From assembly GCA_964622835.1 (NCBI GenBank), contig CAZUSA010000002.1, positions 144,036-208,035 of the forward strand: DNA of 64,000 nucleotides. The letters are read 5' to 3'. This DNA comes from JABIKK01 sp964622835. Its GTDB lineage: Archaea; Nanobdellota; Nanobdellia; SCGC-AAA011-G17; UBA489. Within the stretch, counting starts at the first letter, position 1; every line of letters starts with the position of its first letter. The notes beneath the pieces were generated by a model that saw only the letters and a program-made list of their open reading frames with translations, did not search any database and had not been told where the DNA came from. Both the position numbers and the translations under genes were made by a program. Below, piece by piece: positions 17,700 through 26,869 of this stretch.

Positions 17700-19847
17700 A
17701 TGACAAAAGACAGTGTAAAAGATATTGTTCGTAAATACGAACGAAAAATAAGAGACGAATACGGTGACGACTATATTGAAACCTATGAACCGTCCTTAAC
17801 AAAACAAGAATACGATCTTTTTAGAGCAGAAGTTCTCGAACGAAAAATTACCAACTACGAACGATGGTGTGAAACTGCAGCACGCATACTAAAAATAGCA
17901 CCACCAAAAAAAGATCTTGAAAAAATAGAAGCAAGTATACAAACAGCACACCTCAATGTTACACCTGCATCAGCAGCAAGCTTTGGAGCTCTTATCGGTA
18001 TATTTTGTATCATCCTTGGATTAGCTATTATGCTCTTTAGCTACGCTTTAGGCAATACTGTGCTGTTTTTGCCCGTATTACTCATTCTCTGTGGGGCATT
18101 CATTATCCAACCGTTGAGTCGACTACCCATTACGTTAGCACAACGATGGCGACTTGAAGCAAGCAACCAAATGGTGCTTTGTATTTTGTATATTGTTATG
18201 TACATGCGACATACCAGTAACTTAGAACATGCAGTAAAATTTGCAGCAGAACACATTGGACCCCCCCTTAGTTTAGACTTGAAAAAAGTATTTTGGGACA
18301 TAGAAACAGAACGGTTTTTTAGTATCAAAGAAAGTTTAGACCATTACTTAGAAGGATGGCGCGACCACAACATGGAATTCGTAGAAGCATTCCACTTAAT
18401 TGAAGGAAGTTTGTATGAATCACAAAATACGCGACGCGTAGAATTATTAGAAAAAGCATTGAGTGTCATGTTGGATGGAACATATACCAAAATGTTACAT
18501 TATGCACATAACTTGAAAGGACCAATAACATTGTTATATATGTTAGGTGTTATTCTTCCTGTTTTGGGATTAGTTATTTTTCCCCTCATTGGAAGTTTTA
18601 TGGGAGGTGTTGTTCAATGGCACCATCTTGCATTATTGTATAATATTATTTTACCCATTGTCCTTATTGTCATGGGAAATACTATGCTTGCCAAACGACC
18701 AACAGGATATGGTGAAAGTGATTTGCTCAAAACAAATCCTGAATTTTCTGTCTACAAACAATGGGTTGTAAACGATCGTGTTGTTCCTTTTAATCCAAAA
18801 AGCGTTGCCATATTACTTGGTTTTATTTTTGTTCTCTTTGGATTTTTACCCGTACTCGCACCACTTATTTCACCAGGCTTTGACGTTGAAATACCCTTAC
18901 TCGGTCTCTTCTTGGATTACAAAGATACTAGCGGGCCCTACGGTATTGGATCATTATTGATGGGTATGCTCATTCCCTTAGGTCTGGCCGTAGCTGTTTC
19001 ATTTTATTATACGGTTACAACAAAACGATTGATTAAAGTAAAAAAACAAGTTGACATTCTTGAAGCTGCATTCAGTGGTGCAATCTTTCAATTAGGTAAT
19101 CGCATTGGTGATGGTATTCCTGCAGAAACAGCCTTTCGTGACGTAGCAACAACCATGCAAGGAACAACCACAGGATCTTTCTTTTCAAGTGTTGATCGTA
19201 ACATTCGAAAAATGGGCTACGACTTACAAAAATCAATCTTTGACTCACGCGTTGGTGCCATCTTATTATTTCCCAGCAATCTTATTCGCAGTACTATGAA
19301 AGTGCTTGTAGAAAGTGCACGTAAAGGACCAAAAGTTGCTAGCACAAGTTTAATTACCATTAGTAAATATGCAGATCGCATTAAACAAGTAAATGAACGA
19401 CTCAAAGATTTACTTGCAGATATCTTGAGTAGTATGGTCAGCCAAATTAATTTCTTAACACCACTTATTGCAGGTATTGTTGTTGGTGTTGGAAGTATGG
19501 TCACAACGATTATTAATAAATTAAGCACAGCATTTTCTAGTTTGAGTACAGGTGGTGGGACTGCACCAAGTAACTTATCTACGTTAGCAGGTATCATGAA
19601 CATTCAAGATGCTGTTCCTGGTTTTTACTTTCAATTAGTTGTAGGATTATACGTTCTTGAAATAACAATTATTCTTACAATACTCAGTACAACCATCGAA
19701 CGAGGCATTGACAAGACAACAACACGATATCGTATCGGTCGTAATGTCAGACGAAGCATGACCCTTTACTTAATTGTTTCATTTGTAGCAGTCATTCTCT
19801 TTACCTTATTAGCTAATGCCGTCAGTTTCGGTGCTCAACCACTATAG
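17700..19847 (+). CDS. Type IV pilus/archaellum-type membrane platform protein (ArlJ/TadC family)
   Basis: The 715-residue membrane protein has two T2SSF-type domains. The first cytoplasmic helical domain (about 150-270) is flanked by paired helices near 95-140 and 280-325; the second domain (about 440-560) is followed by further helices to the end. This domain order matches the archaeal ArlJ and PilC-like platform proteins that are rotated or driven by the neighbouring ATPase during pilin insertion. It is co-transcribed with the ATPase. No separate promoter is apparent. Confidence 0.9.
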   Translation: MTKDSVKDIVRKYERKIRDEYGDDYIETYEPSLTKQEYDLFRAEVLERKITNYERWCETAARILKIAPPKKDLEKIEASIQTAHLNVTPASAASFGALIGIFCIILGLAIMLFSYALGNTVLFLPVLLILCGAFIIQPLSRLPITLAQRWRLEASNQMVLCILYIVMYMRHTSNLEHAVKFAAEHIGPPLSLDLKKVFWDIETERFFSIKESLDHYLEGWRDHNMEFVEAFHLIEGSLYESQNTRRVELLEKALSVMLDGTYTKMLHYAHNLKGPITLLYMLGVILPVLGLVIFPLIGSFMGGVVQWHHLALLYNIILPIVLIVMGNTMLAKRPTGYGESDLLKTNPEFSVYKQWVVNDRVVPFNPKSVAILLGFIFVLFGFLPVLAPLISPGFDVEIPLLGLFLDYKDTSGPYGIGSLLMGMLIPLGLAVAVSFYYTVTTKRLIKVKKQVDILEAAFSGAIFQLGNRIGDGIPAETAFRDVATTMQGTTTGSFFSSVDRNIRKMGYDLQKSIFDSRVGAILLFPSNLIRSTMKVLVESARKGPKVASTSLITISKYADRIKQVNERLKDLLADILSSMVSQINFLTPLIAGIVVGVGSMVTTIINKLSTAFSSLSTGGGTAPSNLSTLAGIMNIQDAVPGFYFQLVVGLYVLEITIILTILSTTIERGIDKTTTRYRIGRNVRRSMTLYLIVSFVAVILFTLLANAVSFGAQPL

Positions 19848-19882
19848 ACTATGTTTAAATAGTCTCAATTCTTTCTACACTC

Positions 19883-22636
19883 ATGGTAAAAAGCGGTGTT
19901 AGACAACGTTTTATGCAGTGGAAACAACCACTCTTTTTTCTTCTCTTATTTACACTCTTTAGTGCATTTGTTTTGAAACAAGTAGACGCAGTTATCTTCT
20001 TGAATGAGGCTTTTTCCTTTGGACCTTCCTTTGGAAATTATGGTAGTGGCTTCTTAGATTTTTACTTTAGATATCCTGGATGGATTGATTTCTTTCTCTA
20101 CTTTGCATTATTTACTGCTCTTACACGTATGGCCTTACAAGAAAGAGAACATGCAAATCGCTTGGCTGCACCCGTTGCATTAATCTTATCTTTAAGTCTC
20201 ATGTTGTACCAAGCACGAACAGGCGTTCACGTCATGGAAAAAGCAGCACTGTTCGTCTTTATTTTAGCAACACTCGGTTTGGGTTGGGGAAGTAGTAAAA
20301 TTGTTGGTAGTGTCGGTGGCCAGGGTATTATGAAAACTATTGCATTTATTCTTGGCCCTGTTGTCTTTTGGGTTCTTGCAGCAATGGTCTTTGAAACAAG
20401 TGTCTTTGGTATTGCTTCAAGTTCTTCGCGAGCAACAAGTAATGGTGGGATGTCATGGTGGTGGCTATTGGTAATTCTCTTTATTATTTTCATGACAATG
20501 ATTGTTCATGCCGTTCGTAAAAATTCATCAACTGGTAGTTTCTGGGGATCAACACGTCGAGGGTTTGGTAGGGTTGGTCGAGGGGAACGTTTCTTTGGAG
20601 GCGAAGGTAGTGCAGGTGGACGCGGTCGGGGTCGCCGTTTTAAGGACTTTGCCACTTCGTTAAGAACAACAAAAGATATTGATAAATTATTCAAAGCTAT
20701 TCAAAGAGAACTTGCACAAGTTGCCGTTTCCATTAATGATTTGCATGAAGTAGGGACAAAAACTATTTTTTTGAATGAAGATGCAAAGAACAGAACAGCT
20801 CAAGCATTAGATGGTCTTTGTACTCGTTCACCCGAATTTATTCAAAGACTTATTAATTGGATACAAGAAAATTCTGCATTACAAGTTCTTGCAAGTGCAG
20901 AAGGAGAATACCGTAGAAATTTACGAGACATTCTTATGAATATTGGCTCTGCTCTTGATCAGTTAGGAGAAAAACCACTCAAAAGACATGGCAAAGATAT
21001 TGCTGCTTCACGAAAACGATTAGATAAATTATTCAAACAATTAACAAAACTTATTGAAAAACTTATTCGAGACTGCCAACATGATTTTGGTAAAGATGTG
21101 CACAATACTTCTTACAGAGACGTTCGTAATTACGTTAATGATAGAAAAGATGCAATGAATGAAGATGCAAGACGTAACCGTGCCGCAGGAGTTGGTGGTG
21201 GGGCTGGTGGTGGAACAATCGATCGTGCAACCATTGAAGGATTAAAACGACAATACATTGCAACTGTACAATCAGTATTTGATAGATCGCGCCCAACAAC
21301 AGATGCAGAACGGCAAGCATTACGACAATTTATTGACAGTGCAATAAACGATTTAATTTCTTGTATTCATGCTGTTGAAGCTTCAGGTGTTTCCCAAGAT
21401 GATTTTCTTTCTGATCAATACTTGGGTGGGGCATTGAAACCACCAGGAGATTGGCGTCGATTTTTCTATCATTACTTTGGACTTGATGGTGGACCTGGTG
21501 GTGGTATCGGTTCTGGTAGTCCTAGCGGCGGTCCTAGTGGTGGGCTTGGTCCTGGTAATAGTACTAAATTATTAGGTAATGGGACACCAACTGTGCATCC
21601 TGGCGATCCTAAACTTCTTGGTTATACATCTGATCAACCCGCACTTATGCAACTTAAAGCAAAATACATTGGTATCGTATCAGATTTATTTGCTATACCT
21701 GAACAAACAGAACCTGGCAAAATTGCAGCACTTAAACGAACAGTCGATTATGAAGTTGGAGAACTCTTTAAAATAATTGCAACTGTTGAAGATATGCACT
21801 CTTCTGTTCCAGATTTTCTTTCAGATAAATTCAATAGTGAAGCTGTTGAAATGCCCATTGTTTATCGACAATATTTTTACAACAAATATGGGTGGGGCAG
21901 GACTCATGAAGAAGAACGTCCTACACCAGGAAGAGACATTCCACCAATGCCTGACAATATTCATGCTAGGGGGGTTCCTCCTTTAAGCAGGGAAATTCTA
22001 GAAGGTCCTTTAGGTCTTGCTGAAGCACCTGCAAAATCTGATCGAAGATCTCCTGCAGCACTTAAAAAATTATATGGGGGTTATGTTAAAGTTTTGTTTG
22101 ATCAACCAAGGAAACTTCCTGAAGACCCTGGGAAAAGAATAGCATTAAAAAAATTTATAGATATTAGAATACAAGCATTGTTTACTATTATTAAAATGGT
22201 TCAAGTTGCACAAATTGTTACACCCAGAGAATTTCTTTCAGATCAGATTGGTGGAGTAAATTCCCTAGCTCCTGAAGTTGTTTATGAAAGAATATATGCA
22301 AGATACAATTGGATATTGTTTACCCAACCAGGGGGAGATAGTGAACCTGTTGACCTTCTTCAAATGAAAGAACGTTATATGTCATATGTTATGTTGCTTC
22401 AACAAGTACCTAATTCAAGGGATCCTGTAAAAAACCAAGAAGAAAAAACACGTATTAATGACCTTCTTAATAAAATGAAGGCACTTGTTGTACGGGCAGA
22501 AGCATTTGGACTTGAAGAGAAAGACTTTCTTTCAGATGAATACCTCCAAGGAACAAATAACATGCAAACACCTGAAGTATATTATCAAAATATCTATCTG
22601 AGGCATGGGTGGGAGTATGGTCGTGAAAGAATCTAA
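19883..22636 (+). CDS. Large membrane protein with four tandem ~82-residue repeats, unknown family
   Basis: The 917-residue protein has its own TATA box (GTTTAAATAG at about 19853-19862, 27 bases upstream). Residues 15-215 contain about six hydrophobic helices. A Gly/Arg-rich basic stretch follows (220-255, GRGRRFKD), then a helical region (260-430), and Gly/Pro-rich linkers separating four tandem repeats at residues 454-534, 591-671, 727-810 and 826-910. Each repeat has an LKxxYxxxV start, a central helix ending in DFLSD, and a Y(F/I)Y..YGW-type end. It is placed directly after the ATPase and platform genes, so it may be a large accessory subunit of the same machine. I do not recognise the family. 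Confidence 0.8.
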   Translation: MVKSGVRQRFMQWKQPLFFLLLFTLFSAFVLKQVDAVIFLNEAFSFGPSFGNYGSGFLDFYFRYPGWIDFFLYFALFTALTRMALQEREHANRLAAPVALILSLSLMLYQARTGVHVMEKAALFVFILATLGLGWGSSKIVGSVGGQGIMKTIAFILGPVVFWVLAAMVFETSVFGIASSSSRATSNGGMSWWWLLVILFIIFMTMIVHAVRKNSSTGSFWGSTRRGFGRVGRGERFFGGEGSAGGRGRGRRFKDFATSLRTTKDIDKLFKAIQRELAQVAVSINDLHEVGTKTIFLNEDAKNRTAQALDGLCTRSPEFIQRLINWIQENSALQVLASAEGEYRRNLRDILMNIGSALDQLGEKPLKRHGKDIAASRKRLDKLFKQLTKLIEKLIRDCQHDFGKDVHNTSYRDVRNYVNDRKDAMNEDARRNRAAGVGGGAGGGTIDRATIEGLKRQYIATVQSVFDRSRPTTDAERQALRQFIDSAINDLISCIHAVEASGVSQDDFLSDQYLGGALKPPGDWRRFFYHYFGLDGGPGGGIGSGSPSGGPSGGLGPGNSTKLLGNGTPTVHPGDPKLLGYTSDQPALMQLKAKYIGIVSDLFAIPEQTEPGKIAALKRTVDYEVGELFKIIATVEDMHSSVPDFLSDKFNSEAVEMPIVYRQYFYNKYGWGRTHEEERPTPGRDIPPMPDNIHARGVPPLSREILEGPLGLAEAPAKSDRRSPAALKKLYGGYVKVLFDQPRKLPEDPGKRIALKKFIDIRIQALFTIIKMVQVAQIVTPREFLSDQIGGVNSLAPEVVYERIYARYNWILFTQPGGDSEPVDLLQMKERYMSYVMLLQQVPNSRDPVKNQEEKTRINDLLNKMKALVVRAEAFGLEEKDFLSDEYLQGTNNMQTPEVYYQNIYLRHGWEYGRERI
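21242..22612 (+). repeat. Four protein-level tandem repeats (DFLSD repeats)
   Basis: Repeat units lie at 21242-21484, 21653-21895, 22061-22312 and 22358-22612. The shared core is a helix beginning L-x-x-x-Y, the sequence DFLSD (EFLSD in unit 3), and a terminal Tyr-rich helix ending in GW, NW or GL. Units are 81-85 residues and are diverged at DNA level, so this is old duplication. Linkers 1-2 and 2-3 are Gly/Pro-rich. Confidence 0.8.
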
Positions 22637-22679
22637 TTGTCACAAACACTTTTAAATACTTCAAGACAATTACAACACT

Positions 22680-23105
22680 ATGGCAGAACTCGTATTACTT
22701 CCTGCATTGTATCTCGGACTTATCATAGGGTTATACGAAGCTATTCTTTTACATCGAGACGTAAGTGTGCCATCACACCGTTTTGGACACATGATTCACG
22801 CACTTATTTTTGCTGTTGTTGCTGTTTTTGCAAGTATGAATGTTGATTTCGTTCTCGCAGCTATACCAGCTTTACAAACCATTCCATTGATCAATAATCC
22901 CATTATCTTTCGCATAGCCATTGCTCTTATTACACTCATCAAAATACACACAGTCAGTGCTGTTGCACCGGGAATGTCTGGTGGTGCAAGTGTTGGACTC
23001 AAAGAAAAATGGAGTCACAGTCTTATTATTGGAATACTTATTGTCGCTGCACCATACTTATGGAATCTACTTGAACCATCTCTTCACTTTCTTCCTGGTA
23101 TTTAA
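22680..23105 (+). CDS. Small polytopic membrane protein, unknown function
   Basis: The 141-residue protein has about four transmembrane helices (4-20, 38-60, 75-100, 115-132) with a conserved-looking polar loop (HTVSAVAPGMSGGASVGLKEKW). A TATA box (CTTTTAAATAC, about 22646-22656) precedes the ATG by about 27 bases, predicting a leaderless transcript separate from the repeat protein. The 3' end overlaps the convergent voltage-sensor-like gene by about 39 bases. Family not recognised. Confidence 0.7.
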   Translation: MAELVLLPALYLGLIIGLYEAILLHRDVSVPSHRFGHMIHALIFAVVAVFASMNVDFVLAAIPALQTIPLINNPIIFRIAIALITLIKIHTVSAVAPGMSGGASVGLKEKWSHSLIIGILIVAAPYLWNLLEPSLHFLPGI

Positions 23106-23654
23106 TTTCTTTTTAGGATCGTGAGCATGATGTTTTCCTGTCGTCTTTTCATAATACGGTAAGAACTTCATTAACCGAGGTGTTCGTGCAATCGGTCTAA
23201 AAAACCGTGTTGCAAACCGAGAACGAGAAAACTTCCCTACCTTTTCTGTCTCTTGCACAATACGTGCCGCTTCCTTTTCAAATAAGCCCGCTTCCTTTAA
23301 TCCTAAACTTCCATGCAACACTGCTTGACTTTCTTTAACGGTGTCAGAAATTCTAAACAATACATAGATCTCTTCAATAGCACGTAAGAATAAATAAAAC
23401 GGAAACACAGCAAGAATATCCAACCAATACAAACGAATAAACTTCTTAATTTTACGTACACGAATAAACTTAAAGATTAAATCAGCAGTAAAAACAACAA
23501 TAATAATACGATCTAACCATTCAATTAATGTGTGGTATTGTATTGCAAGATCATGAAAGAAAAACAACACAATAAGCATTCCCAAGAGGAGCACTAACAT
23601 ATAAGGAATGATGCGATCAATACCCTGTTCAACCCTATGCCACACCCTCTTCAT
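23067..23654 (-). CDS. Voltage-sensor-like (ion-channel S1-S4-type) membrane protein without pore
   Basis: The 195-residue protein opens with a hydrophobic helix (YMLVLLLGMLIVLFFF), followed by DRIIIVVFTADLIFKFIRV, which resembles S2 of voltage-gated channels, and WLDILAVFPFYLFLRAI, which resembles S3. A fourth helix is weak and has few arginines. There is no K+ filter (TVGYG) or pore helix; the C-terminal 100 residues are basic and soluble. Proteins with only a voltage-sensor-like domain are known as proton channels or uncharacterised families. The ATG at 23654 is chosen over 23669 by distance (about 25 bases) from the TATA-like sequence near 23672-23682. Confidence 0.6.
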   Translation of the reverse strand: MKRVWHRVEQGIDRIIPYMLVLLLGMLIVLFFFHDLAIQYHTLIEWLDRIIIVVFTADLIFKFIRVRKIKKFIRLYWLDILAVFPFYLFLRAIEEIYVLFRISDTVKESQAVLHGSLGLKEAGLFEKEAARIVQETEKVGKFSRSRFATRFFRPIARTPRLMKFLPYYEKTTGKHHAHDPKKKLNTRKKVKRWFK

Positions 23655-23743
23655 CCTGTACAGGCACATACAACAATATAAAAACCTTTACTTGGAAACT
23701 CTTAAATAGAATCTTACTCTTTGTCCGCTATAGAGGTGGATTC

Positions 23744-23833
23744 ATGGGTGCAAAACAAATGGCAATAATTCTTGCCGTCATCATTTTCTGTTATTTCATC
23801 TACCGCATGGTGGTCGGTGTTTTAGGTGTTTAG
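23744..23833 (+). CDS. 29-residue membrane micro-protein
   Basis: The frame encodes MGAKQMAIILAVIIFCYFIYRM and a short tail: one transmembrane helix. A strong GAGGTGG ribosome-binding site (23733-23739) lies 4 bases before the ATG, and a TATA box (CTTAAATAG, about 23701-23709) precedes it. The stop overlaps the GTG start of the next gene by 8 bases, so it is the first gene of the pilin-like run. The ribosome-binding site and operon position make it convincing despite the length. Confidence 0.65.
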   Translation: MGAKQMAIILAVIIFCYFIYRMVVGVLGV

Positions 23834-24977
23834 ATTCTTTCGTAAAGGCGATACACAATATGCTGTGCTCATTTCCATCATTGTTGTTAGTGTTATCGTC
23901 GGTGTCTTTGTTTTTTTAGCACAAGATATAGAAGAAACTTCTCAACGTTCCGTGCGTGATGATCTTTGTAAAGCAACTGTTGCTATCAAAGCAAAAACAG
24001 GAGGACTTGCATCGGGACAACTACCCGGATCCGAATCACCCTTTGAGGAAGACTGTCCCATGGAAATAGTCGAATCAAAAAGTATAACAAAAGCTGCTCA
24101 AAAAGCAGAACTTGCCAGTGAAATGTATCGCTGTGGAAGCCGATACTGGTTTGGTGAAGAAGATATGGATATGTATAGTAATTGGGGTTTTGGATCGGGA
24201 CCTGTGCATTGCGAACCTTGTGCAAAATACAAATTTAATCCAGAAGCAGAACCATTAACCTATGGAGAATTTGGATCTTACTTGAGTACAACAAAACTTC
24301 CGGGAAAAGAAAAAACCTATGCAGAAATACTTACAGGAGAAGATCACGCAACCATTAAGTTTGGTAATAGTAACGTGCCACCTGATACCGTCATGGATAT
24401 TAATACGCCGTTGTACTTTGTATTTAGAGTTGAAAAACACAATGAAGATAATCAAGAACTCTTATCACTCTTTGGGGCAGATGTTGATTCTGTGAATGAG
24501 GGGGGCATACCTTATGAAACAGCATTAGCTGGAGCTGCTCTTGGAGGATTACAAAAACAAGGGACAATGTTAATCATAAAAGAAACAGCTGATGGTTTTG
24601 TTGCAAAAAATGCTGCAGGAGTAACACAAAGTTTTAATGGTGTTACCCTCTTTACCACAGGAGATGCTCTTGCAGGAGCTGCTACAAAAACAGGATGGGT
24701 GAGAAAAACTGCTACTCAAGTTGCCAAGTTTGTTGGTAAGGGTGCAACTAAATTTGCAAGTGGTGTGGCTTATGGTGTTGTGCGTTCTGTTGCAGGAAAA
24801 AAAGCAGGAACAGCAGCGGCTAAATGGGCTGTGGGTGCCGTGCCTGTTCTTGGACAAGTTGCTGTAATTAGCATGGCTGTGTATGATCTTGGAGGATCTA
24901 TTTTATACGCAGGAGAAGTCTACCCATCGATAGCAATATATAGTGCGGAAGACATAACAGAAGTCTGCGGAGCTTAA
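23826..24977 (+). CDS. Class III-signal, membrane-anchored envelope protein
   Basis: This 383-residue protein uses a GTG start inside the end of the upstream micro-gene. The N-terminus FRFFRKGDTQYAVLISIIVVSVIVGVF is a pilin-like signal: basic residues, KG, then a hydrophobic helix. The outer part has a paired Cys region (EEDCPMEI...YRCGSRYWFGEEDMDMY...HCEPCAKY) suggesting disulfides, and a hydrophobic Ala/Gly-rich stretch near the C-terminus (about 320-365). It is likely exported and anchored by its N-terminal helix, and processed by the prepilin peptidase encoded at 34.6 kb. Family not recognised. Confidence 0.75.
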   Translation: MFRFFRKGDTQYAVLISIIVVSVIVGVFVFLAQDIEETSQRSVRDDLCKATVAIKAKTGGLASGQLPGSESPFEEDCPMEIVESKSITKAAQKAELASEMYRCGSRYWFGEEDMDMYSNWGFGSGPVHCEPCAKYKFNPEAEPLTYGEFGSYLSTTKLPGKEKTYAEILTGEDHATIKFGNSNVPPDTVMDINTPLYFVFRVEKHNEDNQELLSLFGADVDSVNEGGIPYETALAGAALGGLQKQGTMLIIKETADGFVAKNAAGVTQSFNGVTLFTTGDALAGAATKTGWVRKTATQVAKFVGKGATKFASGVAYGVVRSVAGKKAGTAAAKWAVGAVPVLGQVAVISMAVYDLGGSILYAGEVYPSIAIYSAEDITEVCGA

Positions 24978-24981
24978 GACC

Positions 24982-25116
24982 ATGGAATTTAATCAAGTAA
25001 CCAAACTTATTTTTTACATGGCATTACTTATTCTATTATTACTGTTTATTGACCAAATAACAGGGAAACAAAATACAATGATAACCATGTTAAAGGAGTT
25101 ATTGACCTTCGGATGA
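24982..25116 (+). CDS. 44-residue membrane micro-protein
   Basis: The protein starts MEFNQVTKLIFYMALLILLLLFID, a single transmembrane helix, and ends in a short amphipathic segment (MITMLKELLTFG). It begins 4 bases after the preceding gene ends, and its stop overlaps the ATG of the following micro-protein (ATGA). The tight packing supports it as a real gene of the pilin-like operon. Confidence 0.55.
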   Translation: MEFNQVTKLIFYMALLILLLLFIDQITGKQNTMITMLKELLTFG

Positions 25117-25250
25117 TCTTTACTAAGAAAGGACTAGTTATGTCAAAGTTTGGCGCACTTATTTTAGCATTGGTGATGCTAATACTTCTTTTACTCTTCC
25201 TCAATAAACTTGAAGGAGCCGGAGAACTCTTTTTAGGCATCTTCCCTTAA
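25113..25250 (+). CDS. 45-residue class III-signal micro-pilin-like protein
   Basis: MIFTKKGLVMSKFGALILALVMLILLLLFL is a compact class III signal: KKG followed by a hydrophobic helix. Only about 15 residues follow (NKLEGAGELFLGIFP). If cleaved after KKG it would leave a 38-residue pilin-like peptide. The ATG overlaps the upstream stop, and AAGGAG (25092-25097) is a distant ribosome-binding candidate. The short length and signal suggest a minor pilin or an assembly peptide. Confidence 0.6.
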   Translation: MIFTKKGLVMSKFGALILALVMLILLLLFLNKLEGAGELFLGIFP

Positions 25251-25288
25251 CACAATCCTTATAAGTATCTTTCCTTGTTTGACTATAG

Positions 25289-26827
25289 ATGGTTTTTAAC
25301 CAAAAAAAAGGTGTGTTTGCAGAGTCCAGCTTTGGTTGGTTACTCCTCGTAGTTCTTGTTGTTGTTGCCATCATAGGTGGTCTTGTTCCTAAACTCAATG
25401 CAGGATCTGATTTCTTTGATAAAACACAAGCTAATCTTAAAGCAATAGACCTAGGAAAAACACCCTTTGAAAGTTTAACCAAAGAAGAACAACAAACAGT
25501 ATTAGGTAATGAACACGGGCGAGATAGTGTGCGTGCACAAGCACTAATAATCGCAGGAAATCTTCGTACACAACATAAGTATAAAGAAGCTATTGATAAA
25601 TATGAATATTACCTTGATCTTTGTATCAAAGAAGAGGAATTTAAAGGTGATTGTACTCAACAAGATGTTGCAGATGTAAACCAAGACATAGAAAATACCA
25701 ACAAAGAAGCAGTGGTTTATTATTCTAATGAGGGACAGAAGTTCTTTAAGGCAAATGATTGTGCTGCAGCAAATGATGCCTTTGCAAAAGCCAAAGGGTT
25801 TAGTGATGGAAAGTATGGTGATGGGACGTATGTTATCCCTGGGTATATGAGTGCCTGTGTTGATTCTGAATTCCTTGTACTACTTGCCGCTGCAGAAAAG
25901 AAAGTTGATCAAGAGATTAATAGTGCGCTTGCAGATTATAACAGCCAAGAATTATTGCATAGTGTTGATAAACAACCTGCACATGCCCAACTTAAATTCC
26001 ATCTTTCATATAGCTCTACTCTTTTGAAATATGCCCAAAATAAACCCCAGAATAATGCATACAGAACAGCATACGAACACTATCTCTTAGCAGTTCCCCT
26101 TGCATTACAACTCAATGATGACACTGCGCAAACAACTATCATAGCAAACCTTCAAGAAGGATACACCTATCACCAAGATATTTATAAAAAACTAAAGTTT
26201 ACTGTACTTAACTTAGAATTTGCACCACGCGGATCCATCGATGAGTGCGGTAAAAATAATTTCTATGATTTTTCTGCGACCGATGACTATCTTTGGTATC
26301 CTCAAACCATGAAGTACTTATTCTATAATGGTGCAATTGCTAGTGGAAATAGTGGTGATCGTGAAAAAACAGTCGACATAGAAAACGAGGATATTAAATC
26401 TTTAAAAGAAATAAAAGAAAGTCCAAATAAACAAGAACTTCTCAACTATCTTGTTGATCCAGATTATGATAATCTTGTTGATGAACTTTATAGTACAGAT
26501 TTGCAAGAAGATCTAGATGATCTTGAAACACCGTTTTTCTATGACATTACTGTTAGAGATTTTGCAAAGCAAGAACTGTGTTCTGTCAAAAAAGGAACTG
26601 TTGATAAAAAGAGTGTTGTGGGTGGTTTAGGTGATTGTGCAGACTATATTGCTTTTACAATAATTAAAAAAAATGGGAAAGATGCGAGAGATTCAGATTG
26701 TGGCGATGAACAATCAAAACATATAACATTCTCTTTTTCATTACCCGGTAGTTCTTCTAAGACTCCTTCTGTTCCTCCAATTACATACACACCACCCCTC
26801 TCAAATATTCCTGCACCTGTAGAATAA
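25289..26827 (+). CDS. Class III-signal, TPR-like exported protein
   Basis: This 512-residue protein starts with NQKKGVFAESSFGWLLLVVLVVVAIIGG, a class III signal (KKG plus hydrophobic helix). The following 300 residues are helical and TPR-like (for example ALIIAGNLRTQHKYKEAIDKYEYYL), with scattered Cys. A Ser/Pro-rich tail follows. A TATA-like CTTATAAG (about 25257-25264) lies 25-30 bases before the ATG, so this starts a new transcript. Structure suggests an exported repeat protein held at the membrane, perhaps a pilus-assembly lipoprotein counterpart (PilF-like in function by inference only). Confidence 0.75.
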   Translation: MVFNQKKGVFAESSFGWLLLVVLVVVAIIGGLVPKLNAGSDFFDKTQANLKAIDLGKTPFESLTKEEQQTVLGNEHGRDSVRAQALIIAGNLRTQHKYKEAIDKYEYYLDLCIKEEEFKGDCTQQDVADVNQDIENTNKEAVVYYSNEGQKFFKANDCAAANDAFAKAKGFSDGKYGDGTYVIPGYMSACVDSEFLVLLAAAEKKVDQEINSALADYNSQELLHSVDKQPAHAQLKFHLSYSSTLLKYAQNKPQNNAYRTAYEHYLLAVPLALQLNDDTAQTTIIANLQEGYTYHQDIYKKLKFTVLNLEFAPRGSIDECGKNNFYDFSATDDYLWYPQTMKYLFYNGAIASGNSGDREKTVDIENEDIKSLKEIKESPNKQELLNYLVDPDYDNLVDELYSTDLQEDLDDLETPFFYDITVRDFAKQELCSVKKGTVDKKSVVGGLGDCADYIAFTIIKKNGKDARDSDCGDEQSKHITFSFSLPGSSSKTPSVPPITYTPPLSNIPAPVE

Positions 26828-26869
26828 CGAACACAACTTTTATATATTCAGATTTCTCTCTGAACATCA

